A stretch of 64,000 nt of DNA from contig CAMOUL010000001.1 in NCBI GenBank assembly GCA_946626605.1, forward strand, positions 186,001-250,000, in the 5' to 3' direction. Origin of the DNA: an uncultured Bacteroidales bacterium (lineage in GTDB: Bacteria; Bacteroidota; Bacteroidia; Bacteroidales; Paludibacteraceae). This document shows positions 48,312 to 57,576 of the stretch, piece by piece (within the stretch, counting starts at the first letter, position 1; every line of letters begins with the position of its first letter). Under the pieces are notes generated by a model. That model was given only the letters and a program-made list of their open reading frames with translations, was not told where the DNA came from and searched no databases. Position numbers and translations under genes: made by a program.

Positions 48312-50022
48312 CCTGCTCAAATATTTACCTACCACCCGCAAGGAGATGGAGTTACGCGGCTGGGATGAAGTGGACATTGTCTTCTTCACCGGTGATGCGT
48401 ATATCGACCATCCGTCTTTTGGTGCGGCCGTGTTGGGTAGAGTATTGGAGGCAGCGGGGTATCGAGTAGCAATCGTTCCGCAACCGGATTGGCATGGGGA
48501 CTTCCGTGACTTTAAGAAATTCGGTAAACCTCGTATCTACTTCGCTGTCTCTGCCGGTTCGATGGATTCGATGGTAAACCATTATACGGCGGCTAAACGC
48601 AGACGTTCCGATGATGCCTATACCCCGGAGGGAAAAGCAGGGGCACGACCGGATTATTGTACCATCACCTATTGTAAGATCCTCAAACAATTATACCCGG
48701 ATGTACCGATTGTAATTGGAGGTATTGAGGCTTCCATGCGGCGCCTCACCCATTATGACTACTGGCAAGATAAACTGATGCCATCCATCCTCGTGGACAG
48801 CGGAGCAGATATGTTGGTCTACGGCATGGGAGAACAGGCTATGACGGAGATTGCTGATCGAGGCTTCGTACACGATATCCCGCAGACAGCATTCTTAACA
48901 AGCGATAAATCGGAGATTCCGGAGGATGCGATTATGCTCGCTTCGCACGAAGAGGCGCTGCGCGATAAACGCAAGCATGCGGAGAACTTCCGTCTGATGG
49001 AGATCGAGTCGAATAAGATTCATCAGACTACCCTCGTGCAGCCCGTAGGAAAACAATGGGTGGTAGTGAACCCATCATATCCACCGATTACTACTGAACA
49101 ACTGGATGCCATCTATGATCTGCCGTATCAATATGCCCCGCACCCGAAATACAAGGACAAGCATATACCGGCCTACGAAATGATTAAATGGTCCGTATGC
49201 ATGCACCGCGGTTGTTTCGGAGGCTGTTCCTTCTGTACCATCTCGGCGCACCAAGGCAAACAGATCGTCTCGCGCTCGAAAGCCTCTATCTTACGACAGA
49301 TTGAGAAACTGAGTCAGTTACCCGACTGGCATGGTGTCATATCGGATCTAGGTGGTCCGTCAGCGAATATGTACGGCATGCACGGCAAAGACATGTCGCT
49401 TTGCGAGAAGTGTGCACGCGCCAGTTGTCTGCAACCCAATATATGCAAGAATCTCAATCAGGATTTTGAGCCGGTGCTGGATATCTATCGCACGGTGGAT
49501 AAACTGCCATACGTCAAGCATGCATTTGTGGGCTCGGGTATTCGTTACGACCTAATGAACGAAGCCTATGCTCGCCAACTCATCACGCGCCATGTGTCGG
49601 GACGACTGAAAGTGGCACCGGAGCATTGTTCCGATAACGTACTCAAAGTGATGCGCAAACCCGCATGGACCAATTACCTGCGTTTCAGAGACCTGTTTCT
49701 GCGTATCAATGAAGAGGCGGGACTGAAGCAACAACTCATTCCGTACTTCATCTCCTCTCATCCGGGGTGTACGAAGCACGACATGCAAGTCTTGGCGGAT
49801 GAGACGAAACGGATGCATTATAAGCCGGAACAGGTGCAGGATTTCACGCCGACACCGATGACATTATCCACGACGATGTTCTATACAGGCATCAATCCTT
49901 ACACGCGCGAACCTATATATGTCGCGCGCACACCCGAAGAGAAAAAACAACAAAACCAATACTTTTTCTGGTATAAACCGGAGAAAAGTTACCGATCGAA
50001 AGATAAAAATAGAAAAAGATGA
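48304..50022 (+). CDS. YgiQ family radical SAM protein
   Basis: A 572-residue radical SAM protein. The N-terminal block GWDEVDIVFFTGDAYIDHPSFGAAVLGRVLEA is specific to the YgiQ family (UPF0313). The cluster-binding cysteines are in CMHRGCFGGCSFC, near residue 301 (CxxxCxxC). Later blocks are LRVAPEHCSD-like (RLKVAPEHCSDNVLKVM) and QDFTPTPMTLSTTMFYTG. The C-terminus is lysine-rich. The start is a TTG at 48304, 8 bp inside dnaX; no ATG gives the full N-terminal block. The reaction of YgiQ proteins is not established. It overlaps the M23 gene by ATGA. Confidence 0.93.
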   Translation: MTDLLKYLPTTRKEMELRGWDEVDIVFFTGDAYIDHPSFGAAVLGRVLEAAGYRVAIVPQPDWHGDFRDFKKFGKPRIYFAVSAGSMDSMVNHYTAAKRRRSDDAYTPEGKAGARPDYCTITYCKILKQLYPDVPIVIGGIEASMRRLTHYDYWQDKLMPSILVDSGADMLVYGMGEQAMTEIADRGFVHDIPQTAFLTSDKSEIPEDAIMLASHEEALRDKRKHAENFRLMEIESNKIHQTTLVQPVGKQWVVVNPSYPPITTEQLDAIYDLPYQYAPHPKYKDKHIPAYEMIKWSVCMHRGCFGGCSFCTISAHQGKQIVSRSKASILRQIEKLSQLPDWHGVISDLGGPSANMYGMHGKDMSLCEKCARASCLQPNICKNLNQDFEPVLDIYRTVDKLPYVKHAFVGSGIRYDLMNEAYARQLITRHVSGRLKVAPEHCSDNVLKVMRKPAWTNYLRFRDLFLRINEEAGLKQQLIPYFISSHPGCTKHDMQVLADETKRMHYKPEQVQDFTPTPMTLSTTMFYTGINPYTREPIYVARTPEEKKQQNQYFFWYKPEKSYRSKDKNRKR

Positions 50023-50984
50023 AAAAACACTATCGTATCAACCCCGAGACGCTGCAATTAGAGCGTATTGAGCATGGCTTCCGATACTGGCTACGTCGGT
50101 CCGGAGGTTATATCATCGGCGGTGTATGTTTAGGCGTATTGTTCTTCTACGTCTTCTTATATTTCTTCCCCTCACCCCGTGAGGCCTCGTTGATGCAGTA
50201 TAACCGCAACTTATCTGCTCAAATGGAGGTGCTGGAAAAACAAGTGGACCAGATGCAGATTGTGATGGCAGACCTGTCGCAGCGTGATGATAACTTATAC
50301 CGCGCGATGTTAGGTGCCGAGCCGATTCCTCTCAGTGCACGTCTGGGTGCGGCGCAGCAAGTGTCGTATTATGACTCCTTGGCGCGAATGACCAATACGC
50401 AGTTGGCGGCCGATATCCAGCGGAAAGTGGATATCCTCGAGAAAGAACTGTATGTGCAGGCCCGTTCCTACGATGAGATATTGGAATTGGCGAAGAATCA
50501 GGAAGTGCGTATGGAAAATATTCCGGCTATTCAACCGGTGCTCAATAAGGATCTTAAACGCATGGCTTCCGGTTACGGATGGCGTGTAGACCCGGTCTAT
50601 CATATTCGTCGTTTCCACGAAGGTATGGACTTCTCTGCTCCTGTCGGAACGGATATCTTCGCTACCGGTGATGGCGTGGTGACCTATTCGGGTTGGCGTC
50701 AAGGTTACGGAGAGACTGTGGAGATCGACCATGGCTTTAACTATGCTACCCGCTATGCACACTGCTCGAAACGAAAAGTGAAAGTAGGGCAGAAAGTGAA
50801 ACGTGGTGACGTCATTGCCCTGGTAGGAAACACCGGTAAATCAACCGGTCCGCACTTGCATTACGAAGTGCATTATATGGGACGACCCATCGACCCACGT
50901 AACTTCTATTTCTATGATCTCAGTCCCGAGGAGTATGACTTGATGGTACAGATATCCTCTAATATGGGTAATATGATGGATTAA
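50019..50984 (+). CDS. M23 family metallopeptidase, membrane-anchored
   Basis: A 321-residue LytM-type protein. One transmembrane helix (about residues 32-52) anchors it with the C-terminus in the periplasm. A coiled-coil region (about 62-180) precedes the peptidase. Zinc ligands are in HEGMDFSAP (HxxxD, near 200) and GPHLHYEV (HxH, near 278). All metal ligands are present, so it is likely an active endopeptidase on peptidoglycan cross-links rather than an EnvC-like activator. Its start overlaps ygiQ (ATGA). A strong terminator follows the stop, ending the 12-kb operon. Confidence 0.94.
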   Translation: MKKHYRINPETLQLERIEHGFRYWLRRSGGYIIGGVCLGVLFFYVFLYFFPSPREASLMQYNRNLSAQMEVLEKQVDQMQIVMADLSQRDDNLYRAMLGAEPIPLSARLGAAQQVSYYDSLARMTNTQLAADIQRKVDILEKELYVQARSYDEILELAKNQEVRMENIPAIQPVLNKDLKRMASGYGWRVDPVYHIRRFHEGMDFSAPVGTDIFATGDGVVTYSGWRQGYGETVEIDHGFNYATRYAHCSKRKVKVGQKVKRGDVIALVGNTGKSTGPHLHYEVHYMGRPIDPRNFYFYDLSPEEYDLMVQISSNMGNMMD

Positions 50985-51014
50985 AAAAAATCGCCAATTA
51001 CGGCGATTTTTTTT
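50983..51014. terminator. Bidirectional terminator between M23 and Crp/Fnr genes
   Basis: A 13-bp arm (A-run then ATCGCC), 6-nt loop AATTAC and GGCGAT then T-run. Symmetric and perfect. Confidence 0.9.
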
Positions 51015-51017
51015 GTC

Positions 51018-51716
51018 TTATCCTAAACGAGATATTTTTTCCAATTCCTTCTCGTCCAGAATCTGGATGTGTCGGCCGTTAAGTGTCAACAAGCCTTCTT
51101 GTGCAAATTGACTCAACGTGCGGATGGCATTGCTGGTGGTCATATTGCTCATATTAGCTAAGTCTTCGCGCGGCAGTAACATCGCTATCGTTCGCCCGTC
51201 CTGTTCATAACCGTAGTTCTTCAGAAGCAATAACAGACTCTCTGCCAATCGGCCGCGAATATGTTTCTGCGTGAGGTTTACCGTCTGACGTTCTGACACC
51301 GCTAAGTCGCGCGCGATCATCAATAGAATCTGATAGCATAATGCACCGTTGGTCTGCACTAACTGGTTAAAGATCTCTCGGTCTAAGCGATAGAGGTTAC
51401 ATGCCTCCACCGCACTGGCGCTTGAGTTATATACATCGCGGGAGGTACAAGCGCGATAACCGAAGATATCGTAGGGTTTCAGCAAACGAATAATCTGCAT
51501 ACGTTGACCGATACCCTCTTTGAAAATACGTACTTTCCCGCTCAGCAACATCCAGATATACTGCGATTCCTCGCCTTCATTACGGATCTGCTCGTTCTTC
51601 TCGTACTGAACGATCTCCACATGTTGCGCTACAATCTTGCGCTCCTCTTCTGTTAACGTCGCCCAAAGGGGATTGAGTTCCCACATTGGGATGAATTTTT
51701 CTGTTAAATGCTTCAT
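51018..51716 (-). CDS. Crp/Fnr family transcriptional regulator
   Basis: A 232-residue regulator. The N-terminal cyclic-nucleotide-binding-like domain (about 10-125) shows IRNEGEESQYIWMLLSGKVRIFKEG and LKPYDIFGYRACTSRDVYNSSASA. The C-terminal winged helix (about 150-225) shows LPREDLANMSNMTTSNAIRTLSQFAQEGLLTLNGRHIQI. There are no cysteine ligands for a 4Fe-4S cluster as in Fnr, and the cAMP-contact residues are not conserved, so its signal is unknown. It is last in the minus-strand unit, overlapping the prmA stop by one base (TAATG). Its targets cannot be read from the window. Confidence 0.92.
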   Translation of the reverse strand: MKHLTEKFIPMWELNPLWATLTEEERKIVAQHVEIVQYEKNEQIRNEGEESQYIWMLLSGKVRIFKEGIGQRMQIIRLLKPYDIFGYRACTSRDVYNSSASAVEACNLYRLDREIFNQLVQTNGALCYQILLMIARDLAVSERQTVNLTQKHIRGRLAESLLLLLKNYGYEQDGRTIAMLLPREDLANMSNMTTSNAIRTLSQFAQEGLLTLNGRHIQILDEKELEKISRLG

Positions 51717-52534
51717 TATCTATTGCTTGTCTTTTGCAATTGTATCATGCGCCATTCATGATTGGCATGCGTGGCAATGGGCGCTAATCCTTGCGCTTTT
51801 GCTGCTTCTATCAAAGCCTCGCAATCTGTTTCATAGAATCCGCTGAGCCATACCTGTCCGCCTTGTTTCAGATGCGCTGCATACGAGGCCATGTTCGCCA
51901 GTAGGATATTCCGATGGATATTGGCTAATATCAAATCGAAAGTACCTGCGTCTTCCGGAATTCGATCTCCTAACCGCACCTCTATCTCTTCTCCGTTCAG
52001 CGCTGCGTTCTCCTGCGCATTGACCACACTCTTCTCATCGATATCAATAGCCAATACGTGTGTAGCACCTAAACGTTTTGCGAAAATCGCCAGCACACCG
52101 GTGCCTGTACCATGGTCGAGAACCTGTCCGAAGGCTGAAGACTGAATACTGAAAGCTTTCATTAAGGCCTCTATCATCATGGATGTCGTCTCATGATGTC
52201 CGGCTCCGAACGCACAATGGGGTACGATGCGAATGCCTAATGGCAATTCCTCTATCGGATGCTCTGCTTCCCATGTCTCATTCCAGTTCTTATCCTCGCA
52301 AGCCTCTACGCCTATTAGCGTCGTACCTTCTGTGCTCGCGCATAGCGCCTCGATCTCTGCTTGTACACGTTCCCAGATTTCAGACTGAATATAATAATCC
52401 GCATGGCTAACCTGCACCGATTCTAAACCGGGGTCTATTGTATCCACGCCTAACTCGCATATCTGCTGGTCGAATAGGTCTTTCTGCCATTCTTCGGCAA
52501 AAGCCGTCTTAATATGTAAAACGTGATATAGCAT
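51716..52534 (-). CDS. prmA: Ribosomal protein L11 methyltransferase
   Basis: A 272-residue SAM-dependent methyltransferase. CEDKNWNETWEAEHPIEEL and CAFGAGHHETTSMMIEAL are PrmA-specific, followed by the SAM-binding block VLDHGTGTGVLAIFAKRLGA, DIDEKSVVNAQENAALNG and LILANIHRNILL (NPPN-like motif as NIHR). It methylates L11 at several sites. A 7-bp phased repeat at 52131-52158 encodes AFSIQSSAFG, just before the SAM-binding strand, where other PrmA proteins have a short turn. It overlaps folC by 26 bp. Confidence 0.94.
   Translation of the reverse strand: MLYHVLHIKTAFAEEWQKDLFDQQICELGVDTIDPGLESVQVSHADYYIQSEIWERVQAEIEALCASTEGTTLIGVEACEDKNWNETWEAEHPIEELPLGIRIVPHCAFGAGHHETTSMMIEALMKAFSIQSSAFGQVLDHGTGTGVLAIFAKRLGATHVLAIDIDEKSVVNAQENAALNGEEIEVRLGDRIPEDAGTFDLILANIHRNILLANMASYAAHLKQGGQVWLSGFYETDCEALIEAAKAQGLAPIATHANHEWRMIQLQKTSNR
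52131..52158 (-). repeat. Heptamer-phased repeat in prmA
   Basis: Plus-strand units GAAGGCT, GAAGACT, GAATACT, GAAAGCT. They encode the loop AFSIQSSAFG before the SAM-binding motif. Confidence 0.65.
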
Positions 52535-53744
52535 CTGATACTAAGTAATTACTTCCTCCGATAAAGATGGCGTCCTCTTCTGCTGCATGCTCCTGCGCGA
52601 ACTGAATAGCTTCTTTGGAATTTTCGATAGCGATACCCTCTTTGCCCCATATTTCTAACATCTCCTGTGCGCTGCGTGCTCGCTTCGTATTCGGCGTCGT
52701 GAAGATATAATGATATCGCTCGCCATGCGGCATAAGGTGCATCACTACCTCCGTGTCTTTATCATTCACCATCCCGAATACAATCCATATATGCGGGTGG
52801 GGTAGTGCCTCCAGTTGACGCGCTACGTATTGCAGTCCATGGCTGTTATGTCCCGTGTCGCATATCACCAATGGTCGTTCTTGTAACGTCTCCCATCGGC
52901 CTCGCAACCCCGTCATTCGACATACGTTTGCATAACCCTCTGCTATCGCCTCGTGCTTGATATGCAAAGCACGTAGGGCCACAAAAGCCGTCTGTAGGTT
53001 ATGTTCCTGATACAGTCCTTTGAGTTCGCACTCTGTGGCATAATGAACTCGACACTGACGCAGATACTCGCATTGGTCGGCAAAGACGAGTTCCGCTTCG
53101 CACTCTGCTGCTCTTTCCATAAACACCGGCTCCGTCTCTTCGTTCGTCTCGCCGATGATACAGGTCACGCGTGGCTTGATGATCCCTGCTTTCTCACTGG
53201 CAATAGCCGCCAAGGTAGTACCTAAAAACTCCGTATGGTCCATCCCGATATTGGTGATGACGGATAGGATAGGGTGCAGCACATTCGTGCTGTCTAACCG
53301 TCCACCTAAACCGACTTCCACTACGGCGATATCCACCTTTTCGCGTACGAAATACGCAAAAGCAAGGGCTGTCATCGTTTCAAAGAACGAAGGTTGCAAG
53401 GCGTCTAAAAACTCCTTGTGCTTCGTCACAAATGCCGCTACGTCCGCTTCTGGTATGGGCTGCCCATTGATGCGAATGCGTTCGGTCAAACTTACCAAAT
53501 GCGGACTGGTGAACAACCCCACTTTCAGTCCCGATGCCTGCAATGCTGCGGCGATAAGGTGACAGGTAGAACCCTTTCCGTTCGTTCCGGCTACATGTAC
53601 AGCACGCAGTTGCTCATGCGGATTACCGATGTGCTCCATCAACCGGAGCGTGTTCTCCAATCCCGGTTTATAGGCTGCTGCACCCACCATGTGAAAAGGT
53701 GGACGAGACGCATACAGATATGTGACAGCTTCGTTATAATTCAC
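52509..53744 (-). CDS. folC: Bifunctional folylpolyglutamate synthase/dihydrofolate synthase
   Basis: A 411-residue Mur-ligase-fold enzyme that adds glutamate to dihydropteroate and to folates. The P-loop HVAGTNGKGSTCHLIAAAL is near residues 48-66. TSPHLVSLTERIRINGQPI is the folate-binding region, and EVGLGGRLDSTN is near 140. The C-terminal glutamate-ligase domain shows VICDTGHNSHGL. The length and motif order are standard. It lies 4 bp after dnaE and overlaps prmA by 26 bp. A single folC is normally enough for both reactions. Confidence 0.94.
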   Translation of the reverse strand: MNYNEAVTYLYASRPPFHMVGAAAYKPGLENTLRLMEHIGNPHEQLRAVHVAGTNGKGSTCHLIAAALQASGLKVGLFTSPHLVSLTERIRINGQPIPEADVAAFVTKHKEFLDALQPSFFETMTALAFAYFVREKVDIAVVEVGLGGRLDSTNVLHPILSVITNIGMDHTEFLGTTLAAIASEKAGIIKPRVTCIIGETNEETEPVFMERAAECEAELVFADQCEYLRQCRVHYATECELKGLYQEHNLQTAFVALRALHIKHEAIAEGYANVCRMTGLRGRWETLQERPLVICDTGHNSHGLQYVARQLEALPHPHIWIVFGMVNDKDTEVVMHLMPHGERYHYIFTTPNTKRARSAQEMLEIWGKEGIAIENSKEAIQFAQEHAAEEDAIFIGGSNYLVSDAISRFTY

Positions 53745-53748
53745 CGCT

Positions 53749-56700
53749 CTATTTCTCTGCTACAGCAAAATCCAGTACGTCTTCTGCGCGCTTGCGTACC
53801 AACCATTTATAGAACCGCGGAGTGACATGAATCGGCAGGGATCGACTGGTTAACGCTACTTGCTGTTTATTCAGAGGGTTAAATACCGTCACATGCAGTC
53901 GGCCTTGACCCGGGTTTTCTTTGATTTTATCTGCTAATTCATCGACAAGTTCCGGTGTAACAGCCTCTAACGCTAACCGAATCTGAATACCTTCACTGCG
54001 TTTCTTCTGCGTCTCATTGAGTGTCTCCACGCTTTGCACCACGAACTCGAACTCCGCTTTCTCATCAGGCCCTTCTCTGAACCATTTTTGTCCGGCTCCA
54101 CGCTGTTGAACCACGCCTTGCACGAGCACATACAGGTCTTTGAGTAATAGGTGACCGAAATTGGTATAGGCATTGCCGAAGAGCGCAAACTCATAACTGC
54201 CGCTATAGTCCTCTATCGTGTAACGTCCGTACGGATTACCTTTCTGACTGATGCGTTGTTCCGCCGAAGTGATCAGTCCGCCTAAGAGACATGCTTGATT
54301 TTTATGCGCTGCGATAAACTCCGAAGGAATGATAGGACGTTCCTCCATCTCCTCGCCGTTCTCCGCCAACTCTATCTTAATGCGCTTCTCTGCTTCTGCA
54401 CGTTCTTCCGGTTTACGCCACTTCTCAAACTGCGACAACTCATTCGTCGTCACATTGCAAAGTTCGCGCAATTCGAATTCGTATTCATCCAGCGGGTGCG
54501 CTGAGAGGTAGATACCAATCAGGTCTTTCTCCTTATTAAGTCGTTCGATTGTGTCCCAGCGAGGTACTTGCGGCAGATCCGGATGTTTGATCTCAATCGC
54601 ATCGGCTAAGTCGCCGAAGAGTGAATTCGAATTAACCGCTTTGTCAGCCTGCCATTTATTGCCGTAATTCATCAGCAACTCCAAACCCGTGTTGCCGATT
54701 TCATCTGTGCCGAAGAACTGCTCGCGGTAGATGTCGTCGAAGCATTCGAAAGCCCCCGCCTTAGCGAGGTTCTCAATCGTCTTCTTATTGCAGCTCTGCA
54801 AGTTTACGCGCTCGAGAAAATCAAAGATACTGGTGTACTTACCGTTCTTCTCCCGTTCGCTGATGATGGCTTCTACTGCTCCTTCGCCTACACCCTTGAT
54901 GCCACCTAAACCGAACCGAATAGCACCCTTGCTATTTACCGTAAACGATAACTCGGATTCATTTACGTCGGGCTCTAATACACTCAGGCCCAAAGCACGA
55001 CACTCATCCATGAGTTTCGTCACTTCCTTGATATCGTCTTTGTGTACGGTGAGGTTTGCTGCCATGAACTCAGCAGGGTAGTGTGCTTTGAGGTATCCCG
55101 TCTGATATGCCACCCAGGAGTAACAAGCAGCATGCGACTTATTGAAGGCATAGGAAGCGAATTTCTTCCAGTCCTCCCAAATCTTCGTCAGCACCTTTTC
55201 GTCGTGTCCGTTAGCCTTTCCGCCGGACATAAACTTATCCTGAAGTGACGCCAACACATCCATCTGCTTCTTACCCATTGCCTTACGGAGTTTGTCACTC
55301 TCGCCGCGGGTGAAGTTAGCCAGCAATCGACTCAGCAACATCACTTGCTCCTGATATACCGTCACACCGTAGGTGTCTTTGAGGTATTTCTCCATCACTG
55401 GTATATCGTACGTCACAGGTTCGATACCCTGTTTACGCTTAATGAACTGCGGGATATAATCCATCGGTCCCGGTCGATACAGGGCATTCATGGCAATCAG
55501 GTCACCGATCACCGTCGGCTGCAGTTCGCGCAGGTATTTCTGCATACCTGCCGACTCAAACTGGAACACCGCTACCGTCCGTCCCTCTTGGAACAACTTA
55601 TAGGTCAACTCATCGTCGATAGGAATATGATCGATGTCGATATCAATGCCACGTGCTTTCTTTACGTTTCGCAGACATTCCTTGATGATGGTTAAAGTGA
55701 TGAGGCCCAGGAAGTCCATCTTAATCAGACCAACACTCTCCACCACATGTCCGTCGTATTCCGTTACCAGCACACGTTTCTTGCTGTTCTTATCTTCTAC
55801 CGAACTCAGGGGAGCAAAGTTAGTCAGGTCGTCGGCGCCGATAATCACGCCGCAGGCGTGCACACCTACTTGACGGATCGTTCCTTCCAATCGAGCCGCG
55901 TATTCCAGCATCGAGCGGGTATTCGGATCACCTGTCTCGTACTCGCGTTTTAACTCATCGATGTACTTATAGCAGTTTTTCAAGTTCACCTTCGGTTTCT
56001 TGGCGCCGGGAGGCAGACTCTTTAAAACCGTATCTGGGAAGTCGCGATCAGGTACATAGCCCTTCAATTCGTTCACAAAAGCCAAAGGCACCTGTTGCAC
56101 ACGTCCTACATCCGCCAAAGCCGATTTGGTTGCCATCTTACCGTATGTCACGATATGTGCCACATGCGTCTCGCCGTATTTGCGACTCACATAATCCAGC
56201 ACTTTGCCGCGGCCGCAATCCTCAAAGTCCGTATCGATATCGGGTAGGGATATACGATCGGGATTTAAGAAACGCTCGAACAGCAAGTCATATTTCAGAG
56301 GATCCAGGTCGGTGATCTTCAAGCAGTACGCTACTACCGATCCGGCAGCTGATCCACGTCCGGGACCTACACTCACATCCAGTTCCTCGCGCGCCGCACG
56401 AATGAAATCCATCACAATAAGGAAATAGCCCGGGAAACCCATTGAGATGATAGTGTTCAACTCGAATTCAATTCGTTCTTTGAGCACCTCATCTGTCTCC
56501 AATCGCTCTTTGCCGTAACGCTCCAGCGCGCCTTCCATCGTCAAGTGACGCAGGTATGCGGCTTCGAAAGCCAGTCGATCCGGATAATCTTCCTCTTTAC
56601 CGAACGAAGCCGGGATATCGAACTTCGGCATGATAGGATCGTGATCGATATTGTATATCTCTACCTTATCTGCAATCTCCTGTGTATTCGTGATGGCTTC

Positions 56701-57576
56701 GGGTATATCGCTGAAGATAGCCTCCATCTCCTCCGGGGTCTTGAGCCACTCCTGCTTCGTATAGTGCATACGATTGATATCGTTCACATAGTGGTTTGTG
56801 CTGAGGCATATCAATCGATCATGCGCCTCTGCATCCTCTTCATTCACAAAGTGACTATCGTTGGTGGCAATGATCTTCACGCCGTGTTTGCGTGCTAACT
56901 CAATAAGCACAGGGTTGACCTGTTTCTGACGTTCATATACCTCTTGGTCTCCACCTGGTTTCTGCGTCTCATGGCGCTGTAGCTCGATGTAATAGTCTTC
57001 GCCAAAGAGGTTCTTAAACCATTGAATAGTTTCTTCCGCTTCGCTGAAGTCATTCTTCGCAAGGCCATCCAATACTTTCTGGGGTAACTCGCCACCCAAA
57101 CAGGCCGAACTGCAGATAATCCCCTCGTGCCATTTCTCCAATAGCTCTTTATCGATACGTGGCGTATGATAGAACGCATCGGACATATAGCCATGCGATA
57201 CCAATCGGCATAAGTTATGATAACCCTCCATGTTCTTCGCCAGTAGGATCAGGTGCCAACCTGAACGATCGATGACATAGGTGCGCCCTTCTGCGTTCAC
57301 CGCTTTATCCTCTTTCTTGGATAAACGGCCGCGACGAGCACAGTATGCCTCGCATCCTACGATTGGCTTGAATGGCTCTAAACCATCCTCTTTACGCGCT
57401 TTGTTGATTTTCTTGCAATAGTCAAGCAGATCCTTGATTCCGTACATGTTACCATGGTCGGTCAATGCCACCGAGTTCATCCCGGAGGCAATACACTTAT
57501 CAACGATCTCCTCGACTTTAGACAAGCCGTCTAAGAGCGAGTAATGAGAGTGGACATGTAAGTGGGTAAAACTCAT
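53749..57576 (-). CDS. dnaE: DNA polymerase III subunit alpha
   Basis: A 1275-residue replicative polymerase of the DnaE type. The PHP domain begins FTHLHVHSHYSLLDG at the N-terminus. The palm holds SVGPGRGSAAGSVVAYCL and PDIDTDFEDCGRGKV, with the catalytic aspartates near residue 445. Further along are VYQEQVMLLSRLLANFTRGESDKLRKAMGKK, a helix-hairpin-helix region and an OB fold (LLGGLITSAEQR). Length fits Bacteroidota DnaE. It overlaps the Omp28-type gene upstream by ATGA and is followed by folC after 4 bp. With holA and dnaX, three holoenzyme genes lie in this window in three different operons. Confidence 0.97.
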   Translation of the reverse strand: MSFTHLHVHSHYSLLDGLSKVEEIVDKCIASGMNSVALTDHGNMYGIKDLLDYCKKINKARKEDGLEPFKPIVGCEAYCARRGRLSKKEDKAVNAEGRTYVIDRSGWHLILLAKNMEGYHNLCRLVSHGYMSDAFYHTPRIDKELLEKWHEGIICSSACLGGELPQKVLDGLAKNDFSEAEETIQWFKNLFGEDYYIELQRHETQKPGGDQEVYERQKQVNPVLIELARKHGVKIIATNDSHFVNEEDAEAHDRLICLSTNHYVNDINRMHYTKQEWLKTPEEMEAIFSDIPEAITNTQEIADKVEIYNIDHDPIMPKFDIPASFGKEEDYPDRLAFEAAYLRHLTMEGALERYGKERLETDEVLKERIEFELNTIISMGFPGYFLIVMDFIRAAREELDVSVGPGRGSAAGSVVAYCLKITDLDPLKYDLLFERFLNPDRISLPDIDTDFEDCGRGKVLDYVSRKYGETHVAHIVTYGKMATKSALADVGRVQQVPLAFVNELKGYVPDRDFPDTVLKSLPPGAKKPKVNLKNCYKYIDELKREYETGDPNTRSMLEYAARLEGTIRQVGVHACGVIIGADDLTNFAPLSSVEDKNSKKRVLVTEYDGHVVESVGLIKMDFLGLITLTIIKECLRNVKKARGIDIDIDHIPIDDELTYKLFQEGRTVAVFQFESAGMQKYLRELQPTVIGDLIAMNALYRPGPMDYIPQFIKRKQGIEPVTYDIPVMEKYLKDTYGVTVYQEQVMLLSRLLANFTRGESDKLRKAMGKKQMDVLASLQDKFMSGGKANGHDEKVLTKIWEDWKKFASYAFNKSHAACYSWVAYQTGYLKAHYPAEFMAANLTVHKDDIKEVTKLMDECRALGLSVLEPDVNESELSFTVNSKGAIRFGLGGIKGVGEGAVEAIISEREKNGKYTSIFDFLERVNLQSCNKKTIENLAKAGAFECFDDIYREQFFGTDEIGNTGLELLMNYGNKWQADKAVNSNSLFGDLADAIEIKHPDLPQVPRWDTIERLNKEKDLIGIYLSAHPLDEYEFELRELCNVTTNELSQFEKWRKPEERAEAEKRIKIELAENGEEMEERPIIPSEFIAAHKNQACLLGGLITSAEQRISQKGNPYGRYTIEDYSGSYEFALFGNAYTNFGHLLLKDLYVLVQGVVQQRGAGQKWFREGPDEKAEFEFVVQSVETLNETQKKRSEGIQIRLALEAVTPELVDELADKIKENPGQGRLHVTVFNPLNKQQVALTSRSLPIHVTPRFYKWLVRKRAEDVLDFAVAEK

